Position numbers and translations under genes: made by a program. The notes beneath the pieces are model-generated. The model worked only from the letters and a program-made list of their open reading frames with translations, had not been told where the DNA came from and did no database searches. From Hyphomicrobiales bacterium (lineage in GTDB: Bacteria; Pseudomonadota; Alphaproteobacteria; Rhizobiales; Beijerinckiaceae), in assembly GCA_003963405.1 (NCBI GenBank), contig RXIY01000031.1:52389-116388 (forward strand): a stretch of 64,000 nucleotides of DNA, written 5' to 3'. This document shows positions 54,121 through 64,000 of this stretch, piece after piece (positions within the stretch are counted from its first letter, which is position 1; each line of letters opens with the position of its first letter).

Positions 54121-54318
54121 TTCGACCCTTCCGGGAAAAAGAAAAACCCTCGGGCGCCCCCGCCCGCAAGAAGCGCCTTGTGCACGATTTCCGTGAGGGG
54201 ATCAAGGAAGGGCGCAGGCAGGCCGTCCTCGCCTGCCCGCCACCAGGCGCGTGGGCTGCCTGAACGCCGCATTAGATAATAAGGGGGATACTCGTGTTCA
54301 GCGAGGTTGGAGGCTGTG

Positions 54319-54951
54319 ATGGCGGTGATCGACCTTACCGGTCCGGCGACAGCTTTCGTCACCCTGCTCGTCGTCGTGGAGCCTGCCGGGCTCGCCCCGA
54401 TCTTTCTCGCCGCGACGGCGCGGGAGGCGCCGGCCGCCCGTGCGCAAATTGCCGCGCGCGCCTGTTTCTATGCCTGCTTCATCCTGACCGGCGCCGCGTT
54501 CGGCGGCGCCGCCCTCCTCACCGCCCTGGGGATTACGATCCCCGCCTTTCGCATCGCCGGTGGCCTGCTGCTGTTTTCCATTGCCTCTGAAATGGTCCTC
54601 GGCGTGCGCATCAACCGCGACGCCGCCGCCGCCCATCAGGCCGTGATCGAGAACGGCAAGCATATCGCCGCCTTTCCGCTCGCCATTCCCATGATGGCAG
54701 GGCCCGGCGCGATCACCGCGACGTTGTTGCTCGCGGGCGAGGCCCATGGCGATCCGGCGCGGCTTGCAGGGCTGATCGGCGCGATTTTCTTGGTCATTGC
54801 GATCTGCTGGGCGGTCTGCCGCCTGGCGACCCCCGTCGAGCGCCTCCTCGGCCCCTCGGCCAGCATTGTGATGGAAAAACTCATCGGAGTTCTGCTGGCC
54901 TCGCTCGCCGTCCAATATGTGATGGACGGCGTACGAAGCTTCCTCATGTGA
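54319..54951 (+). CDS. MarC-family (UPF0056) membrane protein
   Basis: 210 residues with six hydrophobic segments. ATG 54319 is favoured by TTGGAGG upstream. VVVEPAGLAPIFLAAT at the start and FPLAIPMMAGPGAITATLLL in the middle are the MarC signatures. Despite the name no antibiotic role is established. It is divergent from hom. Confidence 0.85.
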   Translation: MAVIDLTGPATAFVTLLVVVEPAGLAPIFLAATAREAPAARAQIAARACFYACFILTGAAFGGAALLTALGITIPAFRIAGGLLLFSIASEMVLGVRINRDAAAAHQAVIENGKHIAAFPLAIPMMAGPGAITATLLLAGEAHGDPARLAGLIGAIFLVIAICWAVCRLATPVERLLGPSASIVMEKLIGVLLASLAVQYVMDGVRSFLM

Positions 54952-55037
54952 CAACCTGGCGCAGAGGCAAACCGCCCTCGGTCATACGGCCTGGTCTAAC
55001 GCGACCGGCGCGGGCGTCACGAAAGCGGGAGAGCCCC

Positions 55038-56828
55038 TTACCCGCCCGTCTTTCCACTGGCGTTCGCGACCTCCGGCGTATCGGGAAGGCCGTTCTTGAT
55101 CTTGTCGAGTATCTTCGGCAGATCGTCCGGATCGGGGCTGAGGTCGCGCGCATGGTTCCATTGGAACTGAGCCTCGAGCTTGCGGCCGACCCGCCAATAG
55201 GCGTCGCCGAGGTGCTCATTGATCACCGGATCCGAAGGCTTCAGATCGATCGCCCGCTCCAACTCGCGCACGGCGTCGTCATAACGGCCGAGGCGATAGT
55301 AGGCCCAGCCCAGGCTGTCGACCACGTAGCCGTCGCGCTGGCGCAGATCAACCGCGCGGCGCAGCATCTTGAAGGCGTCGTCGAGATTGACGCCCTGATC
55401 TACCCAGCTGTAGCCGAGATAATTGAGAACGAGCGGCTGATCCGGATTGAGCTCCAGCGCCTTTTTCAGATCGGCCTCGGCCGCCTTCCAGTCCTTGCGG
55501 CGCTCGTTGGAGATGCCGCGGTAATAATAGAGCAGCCACCGGCTCTTCTCGTCCTTGGGAGCCAGTTCGATCACCCGCGAATAGGTCGCAGCCGCATCGG
55601 CGTAGAGCTTGCGCGAGCGCTGGAGATTGCCGAGCGCGGTCAGGGCCTCCTGGTTTTTGGGGTTCGCCGCCACGACGGCCGTGAGATGTTCCGTCGCCTC
55701 CTTGGACTTGCCGAGCGTCTCGAGGATCAGCGCCGCCTGGATGTCCGCATTGACGCGCAGCGGGCTGTCCTTCGGCACGCTGTCATAGAGGTCGATCGCC
55801 ATCTCCTCCTGCTTCATCCGCTCGTAAACGTCGCCGAGCGTGATGATGGCGAGGGCGTTCTCCGGCGCGAGGGCCAGCGACAGACGCAGATAGATCAGCG
55901 AGGCGAGCTCGTCGCCCTGGCGACCGCCGATGGCGCCGAGCCCGTAGAGCGCCTCGGCCGCGCCATCGTCCGGCGTCCGTACGAAAGGCGGCAATGGCTT
56001 GCCTTCATCGAGCGCCGCAATGCCGGCGACGACGATCGGATGGCCGGGCGCCACTTCATTGAAGGATTCGTAGATCTTCTTGGCCTCGTCGCGCTGGCCG
56101 CGGCTCGCGAGGAAGCGGGCGTAGGCGTCGACGAGACGCAGCGTGTTGCGCTCCGCTGCATAGGCTGATTTGAAACGCTTTTCGGCCTCCGCCTTGTCGC
56201 CGCCAAGATCGGCGATCAGCGCCGCGTGGTAATCGCGAAAAACGACGAAAGGCTCGTCGTTCAGCGCATCGAGCGTCTGAAGCGCCTTGCGCGTGTCCTT
56301 GGCGCCCGCATAGGTCCAGGCGGTGAGCAGCGTCGTGGTGATGTCGCGGCGGCGATCGCCGGCGCCCTTGGCGAGCTCCGCGCGCGCCGCCGAATAGCGG
56401 CGATTCTTGAACAGATCGACGCCCTTGGTCAGATGGGCGAGCCCATTGTTCTTGTCATGCGCGATGACGCGCGGCGCAAGCGCGACGGCCTCCGCCATGC
56501 CGCCGTTGGACAGCGCCGCGACGAAGGCGCGGTCGATCAGATCCTGGTTGTTGGGATCGTCGCGTAAAGCCTCTCGGAAAAAGGTCGAGGCGGCGAGCGT
56601 GTCCCGCTCGGCGCCCGCCACGATCGCCGCAAGATAATTGCCCGAAAGACTCGCTCCGACTTCGAAGGGCCGCGGGACCGACAAGTTTCCCTCCCGCGCC
56701 GTCGCATGGCTTGCGCCTGGAAAGGCGCAAGAAACGGCAACGACCGCCGTAAGCGCCGCCGCGCTGAACCGCAGCCGGCGCTTGACGCCGCGTGAGAGGG
56801 AGTCGAGCGGGCGAGCGAATTGAAGCAC
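55038..56828 (-). CDS. Secreted TPR-repeat protein
   Basis: 596 residues from GTG 56828 (AGGAAA upstream). A signal-like segment RFSAAALTAVVAVSCAFPGA ends SHATA. At least ten tetratricopeptide repeats follow, e.g. ANPKNQEALTALGNLQRSRK, LNPDQPLVLNYLGYSWVDQG and DLKPSDPVINEHLGDAYWRV. It is a periplasmic or outer-membrane-associated scaffold common in alphaproteobacteria. A Cys in the signal segment (VSCAFPG) might allow lipidation. Confidence 0.82.
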   Translation of the reverse strand: MLQFARPLDSLSRGVKRRLRFSAAALTAVVAVSCAFPGASHATAREGNLSVPRPFEVGASLSGNYLAAIVAGAERDTLAASTFFREALRDDPNNQDLIDRAFVAALSNGGMAEAVALAPRVIAHDKNNGLAHLTKGVDLFKNRRYSAARAELAKGAGDRRRDITTTLLTAWTYAGAKDTRKALQTLDALNDEPFVVFRDYHAALIADLGGDKAEAEKRFKSAYAAERNTLRLVDAYARFLASRGQRDEAKKIYESFNEVAPGHPIVVAGIAALDEGKPLPPFVRTPDDGAAEALYGLGAIGGRQGDELASLIYLRLSLALAPENALAIITLGDVYERMKQEEMAIDLYDSVPKDSPLRVNADIQAALILETLGKSKEATEHLTAVVAANPKNQEALTALGNLQRSRKLYADAAATYSRVIELAPKDEKSRWLLYYYRGISNERRKDWKAAEADLKKALELNPDQPLVLNYLGYSWVDQGVNLDDAFKMLRRAVDLRQRDGYVVDSLGWAYYRLGRYDDAVRELERAIDLKPSDPVINEHLGDAYWRVGRKLEAQFQWNHARDLSPDPDDLPKILDKIKNGLPDTPEVANASGKTGG

Positions 56829-57114
56829 AGGCGCTTTCCTAGGAATAGAGGCGGCGCGGCCCTGCGAAAGACGCGGCCGGTCCGCCGGGACGAGTGGCCG
56901 AAGCGCAGGAGATTCGCTGTCAAAGATGGCGGTTTTGCGCTCATTGCGCAAGGCGAAACGCTCGACGAGCGGCCTGGCCGGAACCGGCGCCTGCGGGAGG
57001 TCCGGCCCGATCCGCCGGTTTTCGGCGCGCTTCCCCCGAGCCAAGGAGAGACGCCACATTCCGCGCGAGGCGCTGATCCGCATTGAGATCGCCGCCTCGC
57101 CCGTCTTCCTTCAC

Positions 57115-57157
57115 TCCCCCTTGTTACGGGGAGGGCGGCCCCGCCACGAGCGGGGCC
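57115..57157 (-). terminator. Paired hairpins after sucC
   Basis: GGCCCCGC (57137-57144) pairs with GCGGGGCC (57150-57157) over CACGA, followed leftward by a second palindrome of type CTCCCC...GGGGAG near 57115-57135. They lie just beyond the sucC stop and probably end its transcript, though without T-runs. The rest of the 56829-57176 gap contains no gene; in particular no sucD. Confidence 0.5.
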
Positions 57158-57176
57158 TGGTCGCGTATGGGCGCGA

Positions 57177-58370
57177 TCAGCCGCCGATCGCCTTGACGAT
57201 CTTCTGAGCGGCGTCGTCGAGATCGTCCGCCGGGATCACGTTCAGGCCCGACTCGCTGATGATCTTCTTGCCGAGCTCGACATTCGTGCCCTCGAGGCGC
57301 ACCACGAGCGGCACCTTGAGGCCGACCTCGCGCACTGCCGCGATCACGCCTTCGGCGATGGTGTCGCAACGCATGATGCCGCCGAAGATATTGACCAGAA
57401 TGCCCTTAACATTCGGATCAGCGGTGATGATCTTGAATGCCGCCGTCACCTTCTCGGTCGTGGCGCCGCCGCCCACGTCGAGGAAGTTGGCCGGGAAGGC
57501 GCCGTAGAGCTTGATGATGTCCATGGTCGCCATGGCGAGGCCGGCGCCATTGACCATGCAGCCGATATTGCCGTCGAGCGAGATATAGGCAAGGTCGTGC
57601 TTCGACGCCTCGATCTCCTTCTCGTCCTCTTCCGAGAGGTCGCGCAGCGCGGCGAGCTCGGGATGACGATAGAGCGCATTGTTCTCGAAGCTCACCTTGG
57701 CGTCGAGGCAGCGCAGCTTGCCGTCCTTGGTGGTGATCAGCGGGTTGATCTCGAGAAGCTCCATGTCCTTGGCCACAAAGGCCGTATAGAGCTTTTCGAC
57801 GAGGTCGCCCGCCTGCTTGGCGAGGTCGCCCTTGAGATTGAGCGCGTCGGCGACGCGGCGGCCGTGATGCGGCATCAGGCCCGTGGCGGGATCGACCGAG
57901 AAGGTAACGATCTTCTCGGGCGTGTCATGCGCCACCTTCTCGATGTCCATGCCGCCTTCCGTGGAGACGACGAAGGCGATGCGCGAGGTCGCGCGGTCGA
58001 TCAGCATGGAGAGATAGAATTCCTTGTCGATCGCGGCGCCGTCCTCGATATACAGGCGGTTGACCTGCTTGCCGGCCTCGCCGGTCTGCAACGTGACCAA
58101 GGTCGCGCCGAGCATCTGCTTGGCGAAGGCCTCCGCCTCCTCGATCGACTTGGCGATGCGCACGCCGCCCTGCGGGCCGGCCGATTCTTCCTTGAACTTG
58201 CCCTTGCCGCGGCCGCCGGCGTGAATCTGCGCCTTCACCACATAGACCGGGCCGGGCAGTTTCTTCGCGGCGTCGGCCGCCTCTTTCGCCTCGAGCACCG
58301 GAAAGCCGGCCGCGACCGGAGCGCCGAATTCGCGCAGAATGGCTTTGGCCTGGTATTCGTGGATATTCAT
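57177..58370 (-). CDS. sucC: Succinyl-CoA synthetase beta subunit
   Basis: 397 residues from ATG 58370. It starts [20 protein letters not shown]; the ATP-grasp region has [20 protein letters not shown], metal residues are in [13 protein letters not shown], and the CoA-binding half has [18 protein letters not shown] and [15 protein letters not shown]. Sequence is closer to SucC than to malate thiokinase MtkA. The alpha subunit gene, normally next, is absent. Confidence 0.93.
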   Translation of the reverse strand: MNIHEYQAKAILREFGAPVAAGFPVLEAKEAADAAKKLPGPVYVVKAQIHAGGRGKGKFKEESAGPQGGVRIAKSIEEAEAFAKQMLGATLVTLQTGEAGKQVNRLYIEDGAAIDKEFYLSMLIDRATSRIAFVVSTEGGMDIEKVAHDTPEKIVTFSVDPATGLMPHHGRRVADALNLKGDLAKQAGDLVEKLYTAFVAKDMELLEINPLITTKDGKLRCLDAKVSFENNALYRHPELAALRDLSEEDEKEIEASKHDLAYISLDGNIGCMVNGAGLAMATMDIIKLYGAFPANFLDVGGGATTEKVTAAFKIITADPNVKGILVNIFGGIMRCDTIAEGVIAAVREVGLKVPLVVRLEGTNVELGKKIISESGLNVIPADDLDDAAQKIVKAIGG

Positions 58371-58483
58371 GCCGGAGTCTCTCCTCAAAGCAAAAGCGGC
58401 AGGGCGTGCGGCCTAATGGCCATGGCCCGGCGGCGGCGTCAAGCGGGCGGGAAGTCGCGGGGAAGTCGCGGGTCGTGGCGGCC

Positions 58484-59107
58484 TCAGCCCTGCTCCGCCT
58501 CGCGCCCTTCGCGCCCGTCGACGAGCACGTCGATCTTCCCCGACTCGACGCGATAGAGCCAGCCATGGATGCGCGGCAGCGGGCCATTGGCGTGCATGTT
58601 CTTGATAATGGCGAGGCTCTTCAGGTGTTTGATCTGCAATTTGACGTTCTCGGCCGTCAGCACTTCGAGCTTCTGCTCGCGGGTGAGGTTCTTTTCGTGG
58701 GCGATTCGATCGGCGGCGTCCTTGGCGCCGCTTGCAATGCAAAGCCAATCGGCGATGTAATTCTCATGCACCCCGTCCTCGATCGCCGCGATGCCGCCGC
58801 AGCGGGTATGGCCGCATACGATGATGTCCTCGATCTTGAGATGAACGACCCCATATTCGATGATCGAGGCGACGTTCACGTCGTTGTAGGCCACGATATT
58901 GGCGACGTTGCGGTGGACGAACATCGTGCCCGGACGCGATCCCGTGATCACGTCTTCGCTCACGCGCGAATCGGAGCAGCCGATCCAGAGCACTTTGGGC
59001 GACTGCCGCCTCGCAATCGATTGATAATAAGCCGCGTGCGGATAGAACTCCTCCACCACGAACTGCTCATTGCCGGTGAGCAAATCGTCTATCGTCCGTC
59101 TCGACAT
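58484..59107 (-). CDS. Beta-class carbonic anhydrase
   Basis: 207 residues. Zinc ligands are Cys44 in WIGCSDSRVS, His100 and Cys103 in IIVCGHTRCGG; the Asp46-Arg48 dyad is intact. It interconverts CO2 and bicarbonate. It lies between mdh and sucC in the same direction, which could supply bicarbonate to carboxylating enzymes, an inference from position. Confidence 0.93.
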   Translation of the reverse strand: MSRRTIDDLLTGNEQFVVEEFYPHAAYYQSIARRQSPKVLWIGCSDSRVSEDVITGSRPGTMFVHRNVANIVAYNDVNVASIIEYGVVHLKIEDIIVCGHTRCGGIAAIEDGVHENYIADWLCIASGAKDAADRIAHEKNLTREQKLEVLTAENVKLQIKHLKSLAIIKNMHANGPLPRIHGWLYRVESGKIDVLVDGREGREAEQG

Positions 59108-59238
59108 GGCCTCCGCCGTTCCTCTCGAATTGGAGCGCAGCCGTCTCGTTCAGCAAAGATCGGTCCAGGACATGGGCGCGTGAGAATGCTGGCCGCGTAA
59201 GATTGCGGGCCCTGCAGCGATCGACGGAAGGCGGCCGG

Positions 59239-60234
<996 letters not shown>

Positions 60235-60480
60235 CTAGCGCGCTTTTGCGCGCGAGGGAAGACGCGGCGGCGGCTTTTTCCCCGCCCCGAAGCCTGAACG
60301 GAACAAGCCGGCTAAACCACGCGCGCCAAGCCCAAATCGCCGGCGCCGCGCCGCCGCGCCTCATTCTCGGGCAAGGATGCTGGGCGCCGGCAGGGCGCAA
60401 ATGTCGCAGGCCTTGCGGGCGGCGGCGGCGCTTCCCACCTGCGAAGCGGAGCGCCGTTCGGGCGCCTGAGAGGGCTGAAA

Positions 60481-61047
60481 ATGGTGAGTTTCATTTCGCG
60501 CGGCCGCCTCGCCGCCCTAGCCGTCGCCGGCGCAGCGGCGCTCGCGGGTCCGGTCGCCGCCGCGGAGGACCCGGATGAAGCGGAACTCCTGAAGAGTTTC
60601 GAAAAGGTGGACGTCTGGCATTTTCCCGTAGACGCCACCGTCCGTTACAACGACCAGGACGCCGTGGCGACCCGCGAGCTTGTGTTCAAAGGGGAGCAAC
60701 CCCAGGGCGATCTCTGTTACATCCGCTTCGATCTTGTGCGCGGCGAGGGGGATTATGGCTACGGCTTCCAGCCGTCGGTTTCGCCCGCGGAGCGCAAAAA
60801 TACCGTGTGGGGCTCCAATGTTCTGAAGCGGGGCACAGTGCTCGACCAGTATTATTCGGCGCTTCGCCTCAATGTGATCTATTTCTTTGTGGACGGCCCG
60901 AAATCCCCGACGGCCAAGGAAGTTTGCCAAAAGAAGCAATCGGCTCCCACAGCGCAGGCCGGCAACGCCTACAGGGGCCCATGGGCGGAGCTTGTCACGA
61001 AAGTGCGGGCAATCCACGGCTGGCCAGCCAAAAAAATAGCCCATTGA
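60481..61047 (+). CDS. Secreted protein, unknown
   Basis: 188 residues. A signal peptide ([20 protein letters not shown]) ends AAA near 28. The mature part is mixed alpha/beta with VDVWHFPVDATVRYNDQDAV, CYIRFDLVRGEGDYGYGFQP and a second cysteine in AKEVCQKK, so one disulfide is possible. No family recognised. It precedes tRNA-Lys by about 100 bases. Confidence 0.6.
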   Translation: MVSFISRGRLAALAVAGAAALAGPVAAAEDPDEAELLKSFEKVDVWHFPVDATVRYNDQDAVATRELVFKGEQPQGDLCYIRFDLVRGEGDYGYGFQPSVSPAERKNTVWGSNVLKRGTVLDQYYSALRLNVIYFFVDGPKSPTAKEVCQKKQSAPTAQAGNAYRGPWAELVTKVRAIHGWPAKKIAH

Positions 61048-61153
61048 GGTGGACGTCGAAAATATTGGCCGCGCGAGCAAGACGGCGCTGGACAGCGGGA
61101 GCCACATTTGATATTCGCTCCCTCGTTCCGACGGCGTCCCCACGCTAACGGAC

Positions 61154-61229
<76 letters not shown>

Positions 61230-61235
61230 ATAAAT

Positions 61236-61256
61236 CAACGGGTAACGTTGGTTTTT
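61236..61256 (+). terminator. Terminator of tRNA-Lys
   Basis: CAACG (61236-61240) pairs with CGTTG (61246-61250) over GGTAA and is followed by GTTTTT. It begins six bases after the tRNA CCA end. Confidence 0.7.
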
Positions 61257-61392
61257 GGCCGCTGAATTCTCCGCTACCTTCTCACCCGGCGCTCAAGATC
61301 ATAGTTCGTCACGGGACGCTGGCGCCGATGCAGGCGAGAGGTTTGGAGCGACGGAGAGAACCTGGATTGGCGCGGAACGTCACACTGGCAAC

Positions 61393-61410
61393 CAATCCCA
61401 GCTGGGATTG
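61393..61410. promoter_or_regulatory. Perfect 18-bp palindrome, possible operator
   Basis: CAATCCCAGCTGGGATTG is a perfect palindrome about 115 bases upstream of the small membrane protein gene at 61525. It has no loop, so a dimeric regulator site is more likely than a terminator. The rest of 61257-61524 contains nothing recognisable. Confidence 0.4.
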
Positions 61411-61524
61411 CGCCGTCCTCAAAACTTGACGCAAGCGGCTCGAAGACATCCTAAACAAAAAGCGTGAGCGTCATTGTCACCTTGTCCGAGTTGGTCCATG
61501 TTGCGCTCGTTTGGGAGGGGCAAC

Positions 61525-61764
61525 ATGTCCAAATGGTTCGCGGCAAACAGATTGATGATTGCGTTCACGGTCATGTTCCTAGGGCTCGCAGCGGTCGGCG
61601 CATGGGCGTACTTGTATCAAACGCTGCCCGGCGGCGTCTGGCACCGCAATCGCATTACCGGAGCGACCTGCTATAAGACCGTCTACTGCTGGAGCGGAAC
61701 TAAGGACCCGTTTGGTAAAGGCTTGAAGTTGCCTAATGAGCCCTTCGGAAAAATCGACGAATAA
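61525..61764 (+). CDS. Small single-pass membrane protein, unknown
   Basis: 79 residues from ATG 61525 with GGGAGGGG upstream. One helix (LMIAFTVMFLGLAAVGAWAY) precedes a short exported domain with two cysteines in ATCYKTVYCWSG. No family recognised. It sits in the accessory interval between tRNA-Lys and the IS remnants. Confidence 0.5.
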   Translation: MSKWFAANRLMIAFTVMFLGLAAVGAWAYLYQTLPGGVWHRNRITGATCYKTVYCWSGTKDPFGKGLKLPNEPFGKIDE

Positions 61765-61773
61765 GCTCTTACC

Positions 61774-61983
61774 ATGGGAATTAATGTTGCCGTTCTATTT
61801 GGAACGGGAAAGCAGAGTGAGAAGAGAGGTGGTATGTTTCTGCATTCCTATGGCCGACAACCTTTCTCCGGTATAATGCTCGACACAAACGAAAGCTGTA
61901 TGGGAGCGTCATCAGCCGTTTTCATCTGGGTCTATGGCATCGGAGACGACGGCGTTCTCGAATTCACAGACTTCGGCATATAA
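61774..61983 (+). CDS. Doubtful small protein, unknown
   Basis: 69 residues from ATG 61774, ten bases after the previous gene and without a ribosome-binding site. The composition is protein-like (MGINVAVLFGTGKQSEKRGG, then AVFIWVYGIGDDGVLEFTDF). It may be a real downstream gene or chance open frame. Confidence 0.25.
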   Translation: MGINVAVLFGTGKQSEKRGGMFLHSYGRQPFSGIMLDTNESCMGASSAVFIWVYGIGDDGVLEFTDFGI

Positions 61984-62080
61984 ACTCTCGTCGAGCTCAT
62001 CGGAATCCACAAAGACCTGAAGCAGCGCGCCGCGCCAGACGCTCAGCCTAACCCGTCTGCGGCCCACGCCGGATGCTTAC

Positions 62081-62146
62081 GGGTCGCTCGTGGACGCGTG
62101 CGTCGCCATCGACCGCGAAATGGTCGTTGCTCAGAAGCCGCTGCAC
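62081..62146 (-). pseudogene. IS5-type transposase fragment
   Basis: On the minus strand this reads VQRLLSNDHFAVDGDARVHE, closely matching the LLSNDHFSVDGT block of IS5/IS1182-family transposases. Only about 22 codons survive, directly downstream of the IS66 remnant. Confidence 0.45.
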
Positions 62147-62159
62147 GGTAACCGCTTTC

Positions 62160-63641
62160 TTAGCCCACTTCTTTGATTTCGACGGGCGGCGCGAAGGCCC
62201 AGGGCCTGAGTTCGTCGAGCTTGCTCGCGAGATGACCCTCGACGATCTTGGTGAGCACGTCGGTCATGTATGCGAGCGGATCAACCCGATTGAGCTTGCA
62301 CGTTTCGATGAGCGAGGCGAGGATCGCCCAGTTCTCGGCGCCGCTGTCCGAGCCTGCGAAGAGCGCGTTCTTCCGATTGAGCGCAGTGGGGTGGATCGCA
62401 CGCTCGACAATGTTGGAGTGATCTCGATGCGCCCATCGTCGAGGAAGCGCATCAGACCGTCCCAGCGTGACAGGGCATAGCGGATCGCTTCGGCAAGTTT
62501 CGTCTTTTGGCTGATGAGCGCGAGTTTCTCGCGCAGCCAGGGTTCAAGTTCCGCGAGGACCAGGCGGCATTTTTCCTGGCGCGCGCCATGACGCTCATCG
62601 GGATTTTGACCGCGGATTTGGCTTTCAATGGAATAGAGCGCGCCGATCCGCTCGAGCGACACGCTGGCGATCGGAGCGAGCCCCGCTGCTGCGAGTTCGT
62701 AAAAGCGCCGACGAACGTGCGCCCAACAGAAGGCGAGCGACACGCTGTTCTTCTGCACCAGCGCCAGATACCCAGCGTAACCATCGACCTGGACGACGCC
62801 CGCGAAGCCTGCAAGATGAGCGAGCGGCTGCTCGGATTTGCGTTTTTGCGCATAGACATAGACGGCGAGCGGCGGATCGGCGCCGCCCCATGGCCGATCA
62901 TCCCTCGCGTAAGCCCAGAGCTGGCCCGTCTTGGTGCGCCCCCCGTCCGGGGTCCCTCGTCTCGTCGGCGAAAATTTTTGCCGAGGACCCGATGTGTTTC
63001 AGGAGGCGCTCGTGAAGGGGCCGCAAATGCCAGGCGGCGCGCCCGACCCAGTCGGCTAGCGTCGAACGATCGAGCGAGATCCCCCGCCGGGCGTAGATCT
63101 GGGCTTGGCGATAGAGCGGAGGAGGTCGGCATATTTGGAAACGGGCACATGGGCGACCATCGCATCGGTCGGCAGGCCACATTCGATCAGCCGCGCCGGA
63201 ACCGGCGCCTGCAACCCCGCGCCCTCACAGGCCCGGCAACGAGCACCCGGAACTGCGCCGGAACGACATCGAGCCGCTCGGAAACATCTTCGCCGATCTC
63301 GTGCAGCACGCCCTTGCAGCAGGAGCAGGCCGTGTCCTCGATATCGACGATGAGCTCAACGCGCGGGAGATGTGAGGGTAACGCGCCCCGGTTCATGCGA
63401 CGCTTTCTGGCCGCCTTCTCGCGTTCAGGGGCAGAGCTGGCTTCTGCTTCCGTGGCCGCGACGGCTTCCGTCTGCTCGACTTCTTCGAGCGCGAGCAGCA
63501 TCTGGTCTTCGGGGAGCGTCTCGGCGCGACGCCAATAGCGATGGTGATCTGGACGAGGCGCTCGTTGCGCGCCCGCTCGGCGAGAAGCATCGCCTTCAGC
63601 TCGATCGGGTCGTCGGGAAGTTTCTCGATCGCCTGCTCCAT
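62160..63641 (-). pseudogene. IS66-family transposase (tnpC) with several frameshifts
   Basis: Starting at ATG 63641, MEQAIEKLPDDPIELKAMLL is the IS66 TnpC N-terminus. After a frame change the zinc-finger region reads VELIVDIEDTACSCCKGVLH, then YRQAQIYARRGISLDRSTLA in a third frame, then SLAFCWAHVRRRFYELAAAG and a further shift to NRKNALFAGSDSGAENWAIL, ending PPVEIKEVG with TAA at 62160. At least four frameshifts separate the blocks, so it is dead. It is close to full length (about 490 codons). Confidence 0.85.
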
Positions 63642-63710
63642 GCGGGCAGAAGACCATATTTTCTCCCGACTTTCGACGATTTTCGACGCCCTGATTCGCT
63701 GTGTCGCGGC

Positions 63711-63830
63711 TCATCCCGGCAACGCCGGCGCCGGCGTGTCTTTCGTATGCACGCGCCGCCAATCGAGCCCCTCGAGCAGACGGACCATTTCCGCTCGACC
63801 GAGCGGCGTCATTCGCGCATTCTCATGTGG
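63711..63830 (-). pseudogene. Transposase fragment, IS481-like start joined to IS66 TnpB-like end
   Basis: The minus-strand frame reads NKPHENARMTPLGRAEMVR, typical of IS481 transposase N-termini, and continues LLEGLDWRRVHTKDTP, which resembles the IS66 TnpB C-terminus, ending in TGA at 63711. It lies 69 bases before the IS66 tnpC start, where tnpB should end. Either interpretation alone is possible. Confidence 0.4.
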
Positions 63831-63849
63831 TTTGTTGCGGACACGCGCG

Positions 63850-63882
63850 AAAGCCCCGCTGACGTGGGCGGAGCGGGGCTTT
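63850..63882. terminator. Bidirectional terminator of initiator tRNA
   Basis: AAAGCCCCGC (63850-63859) pairs perfectly with GCGGGGCTTT (63873-63882) over a 13-base loop. Read leftward from tRNA-Met it ends in TTT. Confidence 0.75.
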
Positions 63883-63911
63883 GCGTAACGGATTGTCTTG
63901 ACTTGTGTATT

Positions 63912-63988
<77 letters not shown>

Positions 63989-64000
63989 CCGAGGGACTGA

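Overview
The window comes from a high-GC alphaproteobacterium, most likely Hyphomicrobiales (Rhizobiales). Supporting this are a NepR-type anti-sigma factor with an EcfG-type promoter, DUF992 and PsiF proteins, the folE-hisI pairing, ruvC-ruvA...ruvB-ybgC-tolQRAB synteny and the hom-glpX arrangement. The HupE/CopC/PepSY metal genes would fit a methanotroph such as Methylocystis or Methylosinus, but that is only an impression. Most of the window is ordinary chromosome. The exceptions are a mobile element at the left edge and an insertion-sequence graveyard at the right edge.

1-9904: an integrated element read almost entirely leftward. It carries a tyrosine integrase (cut by the window edge), an AlpA-like regulator, two overlapping zinc-finger genes, a small protein with a twin-arginine-like motif, a ribbon-helix-helix protein on the opposite strand, and a tightly overlapping HK97-type head module: terminase large subunit, HNH nuclease, major capsid protein, prohead protease, a probable head-tail connector and portal. 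Behind these lie a winged-helix protein and a PC4-type ssDNA-binding protein. No tail, tape-measure, baseplate or lysis genes are present in about 10 kb. This layout resembles capsid-forming phage satellites more than a complete prophage, and it is the most interesting object in the window.

10188-31179: stress, envelope and small-protein genes. These include a nitrobindin-like protein, a PPK2 kinase overlapped by an MFS transporter, MscL, a TAXI receptor, an AI-2E permease, and a P-type H+-ATPase with an unusual extra C-terminal helix and SPOR-like tail. They continue with CbpA/CbpM, a NepR-like anti-sigma factor, several small secreted Cys-rich, PsiF and lipoprotein genes, PilZ, PAS, rhomboid, CBS and patatin proteins, then hisI-folE and an IscU-like scaffold.

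31315-44800: DNA repair and cell envelope. ruvC-ruvA, an ICMT-like methyltransferase, a convergent Uma2 gene, ruvB and ybgC are followed by a truncated pstS remnant, tolQ-tolR-tolA-tolB (with no pal after tolB), ung, gst-chaA, uvrC and a membrane DnaJ protein.

44890-60201: HupE, CopC and PepSY metal-related genes; a leftward hom-glpX-rsmB-guaA group in which GlpX lacks one expected metal-ligand aspartate; MarC; a large secreted TPR protein; and a leftward mdh-carbonic anhydrase-sucC group without sucD. From 60481 to the end come a secreted protein, tRNA-Lys(CTT), small unknown genes, fragments of IS5-, IS66- and IS481-like transposases, and initiator tRNA-Met.
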